Made by a program: the position numbers and the translations under genes
Assembly: GCA_011046015.1 (NCBI GenBank)
Contig: DSBO01000006.1
Span: 1 to 41,628, forward strand
DNA length: 41,628 bases
Reading direction: 5' to 3'
DNA from: Thioalkalivibrio sp.
GTDB lineage: Bacteria; Pseudomonadota; Gammaproteobacteria; SpSt-1174
Notes under the pieces: generated by a model
Told to the model about the DNA's origin: nothing
Database searches by the model: none
Seen by the model: only the letters and a program-made list of their open reading frames with translations
In this document: positions 27,093 through 34,803 of the stretch, one piece after another
Layout of the letters: every line of letters begins with the position of its first letter
How positions within the stretch are numbered: position 1 is the first letter of the stretch

Positions 27093-28178
27093 TTAACGGA
27101 TCTCCGTCTCGTCCGGCGGCAGGCCCTCGTGGAAGTCGTGCAGTTCGGCCACCGCCACGGCGGCATGTTCGGCCTGCTTCGAGCGCTCGAAGCGTGCGAC
27201 GTGGAACAGGGCGTCGCCCTCGTTGACCAGCGGCAGGTTGGTGCGGCCGATGACGATGCCGGAGTTGGGGCTCAGGATCGGCTCCTCCTCGACGCCCATC
27301 GGGTCGGAGACCATGCCGAGCACCGTGTTCGGCCCGATGTGCTCGCCCAGACCGACGAAGGCCCGGAAGATGCCGCCCTGCGGCGCGCGCAGCCACGAGC
27401 TTGAGCGCGCGGTAAAGGGCTCCTTCTTCGGCTTGTGCGGTTTCTTGTGGCGGGCGGCGAGCATGCCCAGCTCGCGCATCACGTTCAGTATTCCGGCCAC
27501 ACCCACGCGGATGCTCACCTCGTCAAAGCGCAATGCCTCGCCCGCCTCGTAGAGCAGCATCTTGATGCCGGACTCGTCCGCCGCCTGGCGCAGCGAACCA
27601 TCGCGCAGCACCGAGTTGAGCAATACCGGCACGCCGAAGGCGCGGGCGAGACGCGCGGTCTCGTCGTCGTCCATGTGGGCGCGGATCTGCGGCAGGTTGT
27701 CGCGATGCAGGGCGCCGGTGTGCAGGTCGATGCCGTGCGTGCACTTGGCCACGATCTCTTCCATGAACAGGTGCGCCAGGCGCGCCGTGAGCGAGCCGTG
27801 GTCCGAGCCCGGGAAGCTGCGGTTGAGGTCGCGCCGGTCGGGCAGGTAGCGCGAGTGGTTGAGCACGCCGAACACGTTGACGATGGGCACGGCGACCAGG
27901 GTACCGCGCAGGTGCCGGAGCGCGCTGGACTTGAGCAGGCGACGGATGATCTCGATGCCGTTGAGTTCGTCGCCGTGGATGGCCGCGCTGACGAACAGGC
28001 GCGGTCCCGGGCGCTTGCCGCAGATGACGTGCACCGGCATCTCCACCGGGTTGCTGGTGTAGAGCACGGTCACCGGCAGCAGCACCAGTTCCCGGCTGCC
28101 CGGCTGCACCGTGACCTCGCCGATGGTGATCGGCTCGTTGGCGGGTTCAGCCCTGGCCGCGGGTGCGCGTCTTGCCAT
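27093..28178 (-). CDS. Succinylglutamate desuccinylase/aspartoacylase-family M14 hydrolase
   Basis: The 361-residue zinc hydrolase shows ligands H68 and E71 in AAIHGDELNGIE and H153 in HGIDLHTGALHRDN. RDLNRSFPGS (substrate-binding Arg/Asn) and the catalytic glutamate in LLYEAGEALRF are also present. A C-terminal beta-barrel-like extension (from about 250) follows. Enzymes of this group cleave amide bonds of N-acyl or side-chain amino-acid conjugates. It overlaps rimK by 32 bases and is third in the operon. It may remove what the RimK ligase adds, which is an inference from linkage. Confidence 0.88.
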   Translation of the reverse strand: MARRAPAARAEPANEPITIGEVTVQPGSRELVLLPVTVLYTSNPVEMPVHVICGKRPGPRLFVSAAIHGDELNGIEIIRRLLKSSALRHLRGTLVAVPIVNVFGVLNHSRYLPDRRDLNRSFPGSDHGSLTARLAHLFMEEIVAKCTHGIDLHTGALHRDNLPQIRAHMDDDETARLARAFGVPVLLNSVLRDGSLRQAADESGIKMLLYEAGEALRFDEVSIRVGVAGILNVMRELGMLAARHKKPHKPKKEPFTARSSSWLRAPQGGIFRAFVGLGEHIGPNTVLGMVSDPMGVEEEPILSPNSGIVIGRTNLPLVNEGDALFHVARFERSKQAEHAAVAVAELHDFHEGLPPDETEIR

Positions 28179-29052
28179 GTTTCGCGTTCTTCTCGAGGAA
28201 TTCGATGATCTGCCCGGCCACGTCCTTGCCGGTGGCGGCCTCGATGCCTTCCAGGCCCGGCGAGGAGTTGACCTCCAGCACCAGCGGGCCGTCCTTGCCG
28301 CGGATGATGTCCACGCCCGCGAGGTTCAGCCCCATGGTCTTCGCCGCCTTGATGGCGGTGGCGCGCTCCTTGGGTGTGAGTTTGACCACCGTGGCGGTGC
28401 CACCGCGATGCAGGTTGGAGCGGAACTCCCCTTCCTTGGCCTGACGCATCATCGCCGCCACCACACGGTTGCCGATGACGAAGCAGCGGATGTCGGCGCC
28501 CTTGGCCTCCTTCACGAATTCTTGTACCAGGAAGTTGGCGTCCAGCTCGCGGAAGGCGTCGATTACGCTCTCGCCGGCCTTGGCGGTCTCGGCCAGCACC
28601 ACGCCGCGCCCCTGGGTGCCTTCCAGCAGCTTGATCACCAGCGGCGCGCCGCCCACCAGCTTGATGAGGGCATTGGTGTCGGTGGGCGAGTGGGCGAAGC
28701 CGGTGACGGGCAGGCCAACGCCGGCGCGCGCCAGCAGCTGGTGGGCGCGCAGCTTGTCGCGCGAGCGGTTGATGGCCACCGACTCGTTTACGGAGTAGAC
28801 ACCCATCATCTCGAACTGGCGCACCACGGCCAGGCCGTAGAAGGTGATGGAGGCGCCGATGCGCGGGATGATGGCGTCGAAGTCCTCCAGGGTCTCGCCC
28901 TTGTACCAGATGGCAGGCCTGGCCGAGGTGATGTCCATGGTGCACTTGAGCGTATCGATCACATGCGCCTCGTGACCGCGTTCCTCGGCGGCCTCCACCA
29001 GGCGGTGAGTAGAGTAGAGCTTCTTGTTGCGGGATAGGATGGCGATCTTCAT
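28147..29052 (-). CDS. rimK: RimK-family ATP-grasp amino-acid ligase
   Basis: The 301-residue ATP-grasp enzyme starts MKIAILSRNKKLYSTHRLVEAA. It carries VIKLLEGTQGRGV (ATP-binding lysine/glycine loop), FIVQEFV-type ADP ribose contact (FLVQEFVKEAKGADIR) and metal-binding EVNSSPGLEGIE at the C-terminus. The E. coli enzyme adds glutamate to the C-terminus of ribosomal protein S6; the substrate in this operon with an M14 hydrolase could differ. It starts four bases inside the preceding gene (ATGA overlap). The longer upstream frame is a shadow of that gene. Confidence 0.93.
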   Translation of the reverse strand: MKIAILSRNKKLYSTHRLVEAAEERGHEAHVIDTLKCTMDITSARPAIWYKGETLEDFDAIIPRIGASITFYGLAVVRQFEMMGVYSVNESVAINRSRDKLRAHQLLARAGVGLPVTGFAHSPTDTNALIKLVGGAPLVIKLLEGTQGRGVVLAETAKAGESVIDAFRELDANFLVQEFVKEAKGADIRCFVIGNRVVAAMMRQAKEGEFRSNLHRGGTATVVKLTPKERATAIKAAKTMGLNLAGVDIIRGKDGPLVLEVNSSPGLEGIEAATGKDVAGQIIEFLEKNAKHGKTRTRGQG

Positions 29053-29540
29053 TCGAGTTCGGCCTGTTCTTCTTCGGTTTCCCATTCGAGGGAGGTGAGT
29101 TCGAGGCGTTCCTGGCAATAGGACTGCTGCGGGTCGACGATGAAGTGGTCGTGCATGGCGGTGCGCCCGAGCAGCATGCGGAACTTCATGTTGTCGCGAT
29201 TCGTGAGCGTGAGCTCGATGGTGTAGCGCTGGCTGCCCACCACGATGCCGGTCTCGATGACGTAGCGCAGGGTGCGGTGGCCGCCCGAGTCGGTCACCCA
29301 GCGACGGTCCTTCACCAGTGCCTCGCACTGCACCTCGGTGTGCCGGTCGCCCTGCTGCGGGTGGACATGAAAGCGCACCCAGCGCGTGCCCCTGCGGCGG
29401 AAGCCCTTCACCTTGAAGGCGTGCAGGCAGGAGGTGCGCGCGCCGGTGTCGATCTTGGCCTTGATGTGCGGCAGCCCCAGATCGGGCAGCGCGATCCATT
29501 CGCGCCAGCCCAGTACCGCCTTGCCTTGCATCTCGCTCAT
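29049..29540 (-). CDS. RimB-like retropepsin-fold peptidase (RimK-associated)
   Basis: The 163-residue protein has the aspartic-peptidase motif KIDTGARTS (D31-T-G) and the HxxxGR-type stretch KFRMLLGRTAM. Together these mark the retropepsin-like family often annotated ATP-dependent zinc protease (PF05618). In Pseudomonas, rimB and rimK lie together and RimB has been linked to proteolytic control of modified S6. It is the first gene of this three-gene operon. There is no signal peptide. Confidence 0.85.
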   Translation of the reverse strand: MSEMQGKAVLGWREWIALPDLGLPHIKAKIDTGARTSCLHAFKVKGFRRRGTRWVRFHVHPQQGDRHTEVQCEALVKDRRWVTDSGGHRTLRYVIETGIVVGSQRYTIELTLTNRDNMKFRMLLGRTAMHDHFIVDPQQSYCQERLELTSLEWETEEEQAELE

Positions 29541-29620
29541 GCAGCTTCGCCGTGAGTGGTCGTTCGCCTGCGACTATAGCGCGAATCGGGGCGGGCGCGC
29601 ATTGCCGGTCAGTCGCGGGT

Positions 29621-30586
29621 TCAGATCCAGCGCTTGAGGCGCAGCAGCAGCAGGGTGGCCAGGCCCAGTGCGGCCATGCCGATGGCGGTGGCCCAGAAGC
29701 CGAGGGCGTGGTCGAGCAGCGGCATCTGCTCGAAGTTCATGCCGAAGATGCCGGCGATCAGATTGAGCGGCAGGAAGACCACCGAGATGATGGTCAGCAG
29801 CTGCACAATGCTGTTGGTGCGCTGTCCGGTGATGGAGAAATAGATCTGGATCATGCCCTCGATGTCGTGCTGCAGGGCGTCGATGTCGTGCGCGGTGCGC
29901 TTGATATGCTCCATGACGTCGTTCATGCGCACGCCCACGTGCTCGCTGATGTGCAGCTCGGTTTCCGAGCGCCACAGGGTGAGGCTGGAGAGCTGTTCGG
30001 CGAGTATGGTCGAGAAGCGTCGCAGGCGGCCGCGCAGATCGAGCAGGGGCACCCAGTCCTTCACGCCGTGTTCGCTGCCGAACAGTCGCTGCTGCCAGAG
30101 TTCGAGCTGCATGGCCAGCGGCCCGCGCACCCGCATCTGTTCCTCGACGATGCGGTGCAAAAGCGCATGCGCGACGCCGACGATGGTCTCCGGCTGGCGG
30201 GGTGTCTGGCTGTGCAGGCGCCGGCCAACGTCCTCGAACAGGCCGTTGTCGGGCGGGCGGATGGTGACCAGGCCGTGGGCGAACAGCAGCAGGGTGCTGG
30301 CGCTGGTATCCAGGTCGAGGTCGTTGCTCTGCAGTCCCGCCAGGGGGCGGAAGATGAGCATCTCGTAATCGGAGGTGGCATCGTAGTAGGGCGGATGCGC
30401 GAGATTGAGGCTGTCCTTCACGTGGCGTTCGTGCACGGCGCCCCCGCCCAGGCGCTGGAATACGCTGGGCCAGTCGTCCTCATGGTGGGTGAAGTCGAGC
30501 CAGAACAGCGTCTCGCCGTCGAGGCGGTCCGCGTCGGTCATCTCGCGCCAGCGGTCATCGATGTGCACGTATCCGATCAAGCCCAT
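29621..30586 (-). CDS. CorA/ZntB-family divalent-cation transporter
   Basis: The 321-residue protein (from the ATG at 30586) has an acidic cytoplasmic N-domain, a long helix and two C-terminal membrane helices. The CorA signature FGMNFEQMP lies at the end of the first helix. GMN is the selectivity-filter motif. Mg2+ uptake (CorA) or Zn2+ export (ZntB) cannot be separated from sequence alone; length and FGMNFEQMP are compatible with both. A TTG eight codons upstream is the alternative start. It is monocistronic as far as can be seen. Confidence 0.87.
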   Translation of the reverse strand: MGLIGYVHIDDRWREMTDADRLDGETLFWLDFTHHEDDWPSVFQRLGGGAVHERHVKDSLNLAHPPYYDATSDYEMLIFRPLAGLQSNDLDLDTSASTLLLFAHGLVTIRPPDNGLFEDVGRRLHSQTPRQPETIVGVAHALLHRIVEEQMRVRGPLAMQLELWQQRLFGSEHGVKDWVPLLDLRGRLRRFSTILAEQLSSLTLWRSETELHISEHVGVRMNDVMEHIKRTAHDIDALQHDIEGMIQIYFSITGQRTNSIVQLLTIISVVFLPLNLIAGIFGMNFEQMPLLDHALGFWATAIGMAALGLATLLLLRLKRWI

Positions 30587-30661
30587 GCCCCTGAATGAGT
30601 GGTTCCGCAACGAGTGTGTCGCATGGGCCCGGGCTTGTAAATCGAAGCCCGCTCGCTGCGT

Positions 30662-31195
30662 TCAGGCGTCGCGCCACTCGCCCGGGGCGAGTCCGTCGAG
30701 GGTCCAGGAGCCGATGCGGTAGCGGATCAGTCGCAGGGTAGGGTGACCGACGGCTGCCGTCATGCGCCGCACCTGCCGGTTGCGGCCCTCGCTGATCGTC
30801 ATCTCGAGCCAGCAGGTGGGGATGTGCCTGCGCTCGCGGATGGGCGGCGTGCGCGGCCACAGCAGGTAGGGCTCGGCGATGCGCGTCACGCGCGCGGGCA
30901 GGGTCATCCCGTCCTTGAGCTCCACGCCCTCGCGCAGGGCCGCGAGCGCGGCCTCGTCCGGGATGCCCTCCACCTGCACCCAGTAGGTCTTGCTCATCTT
31001 GTTGTCCGGGTGCGTGATGCGGCTCTGCAGCGCACCGTCGTCGGTGAACACCATCAGCCCCTCGCTGTCACGGTCCAGGCGACCGGCCGCGTACACGTCC
31101 TTTACCGGAATGTAATGCGCCAGCGTGCGGCGGCCCTGGCCATCGGTGAACTGGCTGAGGACGTCGTAGGGCTTGTTGAACAGGATGATGCGCAT
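30662..31195 (-). CDS. rluE: 23S rRNA pseudouridine synthase RluE-type
   Basis: The 177-residue enzyme begins MRIILFNKPYDVLSQF and carries the catalytic aspartate motif AAGRLDRDSEGLMVFT (residues 36-51), and the C-terminal MTISEGRNRQVRRM, typical of RsuA/RluE enzymes. There is no S4 domain, which fits RluE (E. coli modifies U2457 of 23S rRNA). The length is slightly short for the group, as expected for RluE. It ends 75 bases before the transporter, transcribed in the same direction. Confidence 0.92.
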   Translation of the reverse strand: MRIILFNKPYDVLSQFTDGQGRRTLAHYIPVKDVYAAGRLDRDSEGLMVFTDDGALQSRITHPDNKMSKTYWVQVEGIPDEAALAALREGVELKDGMTLPARVTRIAEPYLLWPRTPPIRERRHIPTCWLEMTISEGRNRQVRRMTAAVGHPTLRLIRYRIGSWTLDGLAPGEWRDA

Positions 31196-31226
31196 GAGGT
31201 CGTGGGTTCTTTCGGCAAATCGTTAA

Positions 31227-31362
31227 TTTGCCACAGAGGGCACAGGGCTCACAGAGAGGGACGAACGAGGCGTTGGCAAGCGATATACCCGGTTGTACTC
31301 GGATTCATGGCAACGGTGCATCCGGCTCAAGCTGCATTGCCCTGTGCCCACTGTGGCAAAAA
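31227..31362. repeat. Dispersed inverted repeat, GCCACAGAGGGCACAGAG family, copy 3
   Basis: The left arm is TTTGCCACAGAGGGCACAG with an extra CTCACAGAGAG. The right arm CCCTGTGCCCACTGTGGCAAA lies about 80 bases away. It fills the gap between rluE and the exonuclease gene, both on the minus strand, and lies just upstream of rluE. Confidence 0.8.
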
Positions 31363-31367
31363 CCGCC

Positions 31368-32267
31368 TCATCCCCCGTGCAGCTCGTCGAGCAGGCGTTC
31401 CCAGCGTGCGCGACGTTCCGGGGACATGTCCAGCTCGTCGCAGATGGCGTCGAAGGCGCTCTGCTCGGGCGGCTGTGGCTCGAGCTTCAGGCCGGCGGGC
31501 AGGTCGGCCTCGAGGTGGATGCCGGTGAGCTGGCGGGCGATGCGGATGGTGTCCTGGTGTTCGTCGATGAGCCCCATCAGGCGTTTCGCGCCGCGCACCT
31601 TCATGTTGGCGATCTCGGGGATGCGGCTCAGCAGGACCTCGATGCTGTCGAACTTGCGCAGCAGGCTGGCGGCCGTGGCCATGCCCACGCCGGGCACGCC
31701 CGGGATGTTGTCCACCTTGTCGCCGGCGATGGCAAGCTGATCGGCGATCTGGTCGGGGCGCACGCCGAAGCGCTTCTGGATGCCTTTTGCATCCATGCGC
31801 TTGTCCTGGCCGAACTCCCACCACAGATCCCCCGCATGGATGAGCTGCGCGAGGTCCTTGTCGCCGGTGATGAGCACCAGCCGCCGGCCTTGCTCGCGCT
31901 CGATGCGCGCCAGGGTGCCGATGAGGTCGTCGGCCTCGAAACGGTCGCTGCCGAACTCGCTGATGCCGATACCGCGCAGGAAGCGGCGGGCGAGCTGGAA
32001 CTGGTGCTTGAGTTCGGGCGGTGCGCTTTCGCGGTTGGCCTTGTAGGCCGGGTAGATGGCGTTGCGGTGCGAGGTGGTCAGGCTCTCGTCGAAACCGAAG
32101 CCGATGCGTTCAGGGCGTTCCTGCTTCAGCAGCCTGAAGACGACATCGGAGAAGCCGAACACGGCATTGGCCGGATTGCCCTCGGCGTCGGTGATGGAGG
32201 CAGGCAGGGTGAACCAGGCGCGAAAGACGTAGATGCTGGAGTCGACCAGGTAGGTGGTATCGGGCAT
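31368..32267 (-). CDS. 5'-3' exonuclease (ExoIX/Pol I N-terminal-like)
   Basis: The ~299-residue protein has the FEN fold: YLVDSSIYVFRAWF (N-terminal Asp), FGFDESLTTSHRNAIYPAYKANR (arch), FEADDLIGTLA, TGDKDLAQLI (metal-binding acids) and the helix-hairpin-helix GDKVDNIPGVPGVGMATAASLL. It matches a stand-alone 5'-nuclease related to E. coli ExoIX (Xni) and Pol I exonuclease. The arch lysine/arginine residues and several acidic ligands are present. The start is uncertain: ATG at 32267 or 32288, neither with a clear ribosome binding site. Confidence 0.88.
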   Translation of the reverse strand: MPDTTYLVDSSIYVFRAWFTLPASITDAEGNPANAVFGFSDVVFRLLKQERPERIGFGFDESLTTSHRNAIYPAYKANRESAPPELKHQFQLARRFLRGIGISEFGSDRFEADDLIGTLARIEREQGRRLVLITGDKDLAQLIHAGDLWWEFGQDKRMDAKGIQKRFGVRPDQIADQLAIAGDKVDNIPGVPGVGMATAASLLRKFDSIEVLLSRIPEIANMKVRGAKRLMGLIDEHQDTIRIARQLTGIHLEADLPAGLKLEPQPPEQSAFDAICDELDMSPERRARWERLLDELHGG

Positions 32268-32311
32268 GGGGGTTGGGGGGTTGGGCATTAGGCGTTAGTG
32301 TATCGCCTCCC

Positions 32312-32339
32312 TTCACACTTCACACTTCACACTTCACAC
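32312..32339. repeat. 7-bp microsatellite TTCACAC x4
   Basis: Four perfect TTCACAC units lie between the exonuclease and mdh genes, 24 bases upstream of the exonuclease's farthest start. The unit number could vary by slippage; any effect on translation or expression is speculative. Confidence 0.8.
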
Positions 32340-32342
32340 GCC

Positions 32343-33272
32343 TCACCCCTCACGCAGGCGCTCGATATCGGCGACCACGCCGGCCAGCGACTCGTCGAAC
32401 ATCTTGTGCTCCTCGTGGTTGAGCTCCAGCACGACGACTTCCTCCATGCCGTTCTTGCCGAGCACGCAGGGCACGCCCATGGCCACGTCGTCGGAGCCGT
32501 ACTCGCCATCGAGGATGGCGACGGTGGGCAGCACCTGGCGGCGGTTGCGCACGATGGCGTCGACCATCTCGGCGATCGCCGCGGCCGGGGCGTCGTAGGC
32601 GCTGGAGGTCTGCTTGAGGGCCAGGATCTCGGCACCGCCGTGGCGGGTGCGCTCGATGATGCGGTCGATCACCTCGCGGTCCAGGAAGTTCTCGATGGGG
32701 ATGCCGGCGATGGTGGTGTAGCGGATCAGCGGCACCATGGCATCACCATGGCCGCCGAGCACCATGGCGTGGATGTTCTTCACCGAGAGTCCGGTCTCGC
32801 TGGCGACGAAGTAGGCCATGCGCGAGGAGTCGAGTACGCCGGCCTGGCCGAACACCCGATGGCGCGGCCAGCCACTCTTCTGCCAGGCGCGGTAGGTGAG
32901 TACGTCGACGGGATTGGAGACCACCAGCACCATGGCGTCCGGGGCGTGTTTCACCACGTCGTCCATCACCTTGTCGATGATAGCGACGTTGGTGTCGAGC
33001 ACGTCCGAGCGCGACATGCCCGGCTTGCGCGGGATGCCGGCGGTGATGATCACCAGTCCCGAGCCGGCCATCGCCGCCCCGTCGGTGGAGCCCGACAGGC
33101 GCGTGTCGAAACCGAATAGCGGCGCCGTCTCCTGGATGTCCAGCGCCGCGCCCTGCGGCACGCCGTCCTTCACGTCGATGAGCACGATTTCGCGGCAGAG
33201 GTTTTCCCTGGCCAGGAACTGCGCGGTGGACTCGCCCACGCGGCCGGCGCCGACGATGCTGATCTTCTGCAT
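32343..33272 (-). CDS. mdh: Malate dehydrogenase (LDH-like type)
   Basis: The 309-residue enzyme has Rossmann motif IVGAGRVGESTA, adenosine Asp (VLIDV), IPRKPGMSRSDVL (malate-specificity Arg) and the catalytic VLGGHGD histidine. It belongs to the tetrameric LDH-like Mdh group, different from the dimeric E. coli enzyme. It has AGGAG seven bases before the ATG. It is downstream of the malic-enzyme gene on the same strand, so malate, pyruvate and oxaloacetate interconversion could be coordinated. Confidence 0.94.
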   Translation of the reverse strand: MQKISIVGAGRVGESTAQFLARENLCREIVLIDVKDGVPQGAALDIQETAPLFGFDTRLSGSTDGAAMAGSGLVIITAGIPRKPGMSRSDVLDTNVAIIDKVMDDVVKHAPDAMVLVVSNPVDVLTYRAWQKSGWPRHRVFGQAGVLDSSRMAYFVASETGLSVKNIHAMVLGGHGDAMVPLIRYTTIAGIPIENFLDREVIDRIIERTRHGGAEILALKQTSSAYDAPAAAIAEMVDAIVRNRRQVLPTVAILDGEYGSDDVAMGVPCVLGKNGMEEVVVLELNHEEHKMFDESLAGVVADIERLREG

Positions 33273-33409
33273 GGTTCACTCCTTCCGTTGTTTGTTCTTT
33301 CCCTGAGTGTAGACAGTGGCGGCTGGGGCCGGCCGGCGCGCGAATCGAAACGGTGGAACAGCGGGCGGGGCATGACGACACCCGCTCGACGATTACGCAA
33401 TCCCGGTTT

Positions 33410-33491
33410 CCCGCGGAGCACGCAGGGGCGCTGGGAGAGGGCCGAAAGCGTTCCCGGGTTCTCTCAGCACCCCCCTGCCTCTTCGCGCGGG
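33410..33491. repeat. Imperfect 30-bp inverted repeat upstream of mdh
   Basis: The arms CCCGCGGAGC...GGGAGAG (33410-33439) and CTCTCAGCAC...GCGCGGG (33461-33491) form a long imperfect palindrome. It occupies the 253-base gap between maeB and mdh, and resembles a decayed dispersed repeat. It could reduce read-through or form the leader of mdh. Confidence 0.65.
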
Positions 33492-33525
33492 ATGTCTCCA
33501 GGTCGGAGACCGCCGGTGGTGGACC

Positions 33526-34776
33526 TTAGCCCGGGTTCTTCGAGGCCTCGGCCAGCTCCAGGCGGGCCACGCCCGAATCGATGGCCGCCTGCGCGACCGC
33601 GGCCGGGATGCGCTCGGCCAGCCGCGGGTCCAGCGGCTTGGGGATGATGTAGTCGGGGCCGTATGCCAGCACATCGACCCCGTAGGCCTCGAGCACTTCC
33701 TGCGGCACGGGTTCGTGGGTGAGTTCGGCCAGGGCCCGGGTGCAGGCGACGAGCATGTCGGTGTTGATGGTGGTCGCGCGCACGTCGAGCGCGCCGCGGA
33801 AGATGTAGGGGAAGCCCAGCACGTTGTTGACCTGGTTCGGATAGTCGCTGCGGCCGGTGGCCATGACGAGGTCGTCGCGGGTCTTGAAGGCGAGCTCGGG
33901 CAGGATCTCCGGGTCCGGGTTGGACAGCGCGAAGACGACGGGCTTCTGCGCCATCGCGCGCAGCATGTCCTGGGTCAGGAGGTCGGGGCCGGAGACGCCG
34001 ATGAAGACATCGGCGTCGGTACAGGCGTCCATCAGGGTGCGCTTGTCGGTGGTGACGGCGAAGGCCTGCTTGTATTCGTTGAGGTCGTCGCGGCCGTCGT
34101 GGATCACGCCCTTGCGGTCGACCATGAAGAGGTTCTCGCGCCTCGCGCCCAGCGCCACCAGCAGGTTCATGGAGGCGATGCCGGCCGCGCCGGCCCCGAG
34201 GCAGACCACGCGGGCGTCTTCCAGGCGCTTGCCCTGCAGCTCCAGCGCGTTGAGCAGGCCGGCGGCGATGATCACGGCGGTGCCGTGCTGGTCGTCGTGG
34301 AAGACGGGGATGTCGAGCATCTCGCCCAGGCGGCGCTCGATCTCGAAGCAGCGCGGGGCCGCGATGTCCTCGAGGTTGATGCCGCCGAAGCCGGAGGCGA
34401 TGCGCGCGACGGTGTCGATGAAGTCGTCCGGGTTGTCGGCGTCCACCTCGATATCGAAGACATCGATGCCGCCGAACTTCTTGAACAGCACCCCCTTGCC
34501 TTCCATCACCGGCTTGCCGGCCAGCGCGCCGACGTTGCCCAGGCCGAGCACGGCGGTGCCGTCAGTGATGACGGCGACCAGGTTGCCCTTGGCGGTGTAG
34601 CGGTACGCATCCTCCGGGTGGTGGTGGATGCGGCGCACCGGCTCGGCGACGCCCGGGGTATAGGCGAGCGACAGGTCCCTCTGCGTGCGCGTCGGCTTGG
34701 TGATCTCGATGCCGATCTTGCCGGGGCGCGGCTCGGCGTGATAGCGCAATGCGGCTTCTTTGAGTTCGTCGCTCAT
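33526..34776 (-). CDS. maeB: NADP-type malic enzyme, short form without phosphotransacetylase domain
   Basis: The 416-residue enzyme decarboxylates malate to pyruvate. Visible are TPGVAEP (near 39), the metal/substrate segment VFHDDQHGTAVI (FHDDxxGTA), Rossmann CLGAGAAGIASMNLL and the NPDPEILPE stretch. E. coli MaeB is about 760 residues with a C-terminal phosphotransacetylase-like domain; here only the malic-enzyme part is present. It starts 27 bases after the M48 protease stop, so the two may be co-transcribed. Which cofactor is used cannot be settled by eye. Confidence 0.93.
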   Translation of the reverse strand: MSDELKEAALRYHAEPRPGKIGIEITKPTRTQRDLSLAYTPGVAEPVRRIHHHPEDAYRYTAKGNLVAVITDGTAVLGLGNVGALAGKPVMEGKGVLFKKFGGIDVFDIEVDADNPDDFIDTVARIASGFGGINLEDIAAPRCFEIERRLGEMLDIPVFHDDQHGTAVIIAAGLLNALELQGKRLEDARVVCLGAGAAGIASMNLLVALGARRENLFMVDRKGVIHDGRDDLNEYKQAFAVTTDKRTLMDACTDADVFIGVSGPDLLTQDMLRAMAQKPVVFALSNPDPEILPELAFKTRDDLVMATGRSDYPNQVNNVLGFPYIFRGALDVRATTINTDMLVACTRALAELTHEPVPQEVLEAYGVDVLAYGPDYIIPKPLDPRLAERIPAAVAQAAIDSGVARLELAEASKNPG

Positions 34777-34803
34777 GGGTAACCTTCTGGTTGTCGGTCG
34801 CTG

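Noticed and set aside
32343..33272. Lactate dehydrogenase
   Set aside because: The fold is the same, but the substrate-loop sequence RKPGMSR carries the malate-type arginine, so mdh is preferred.
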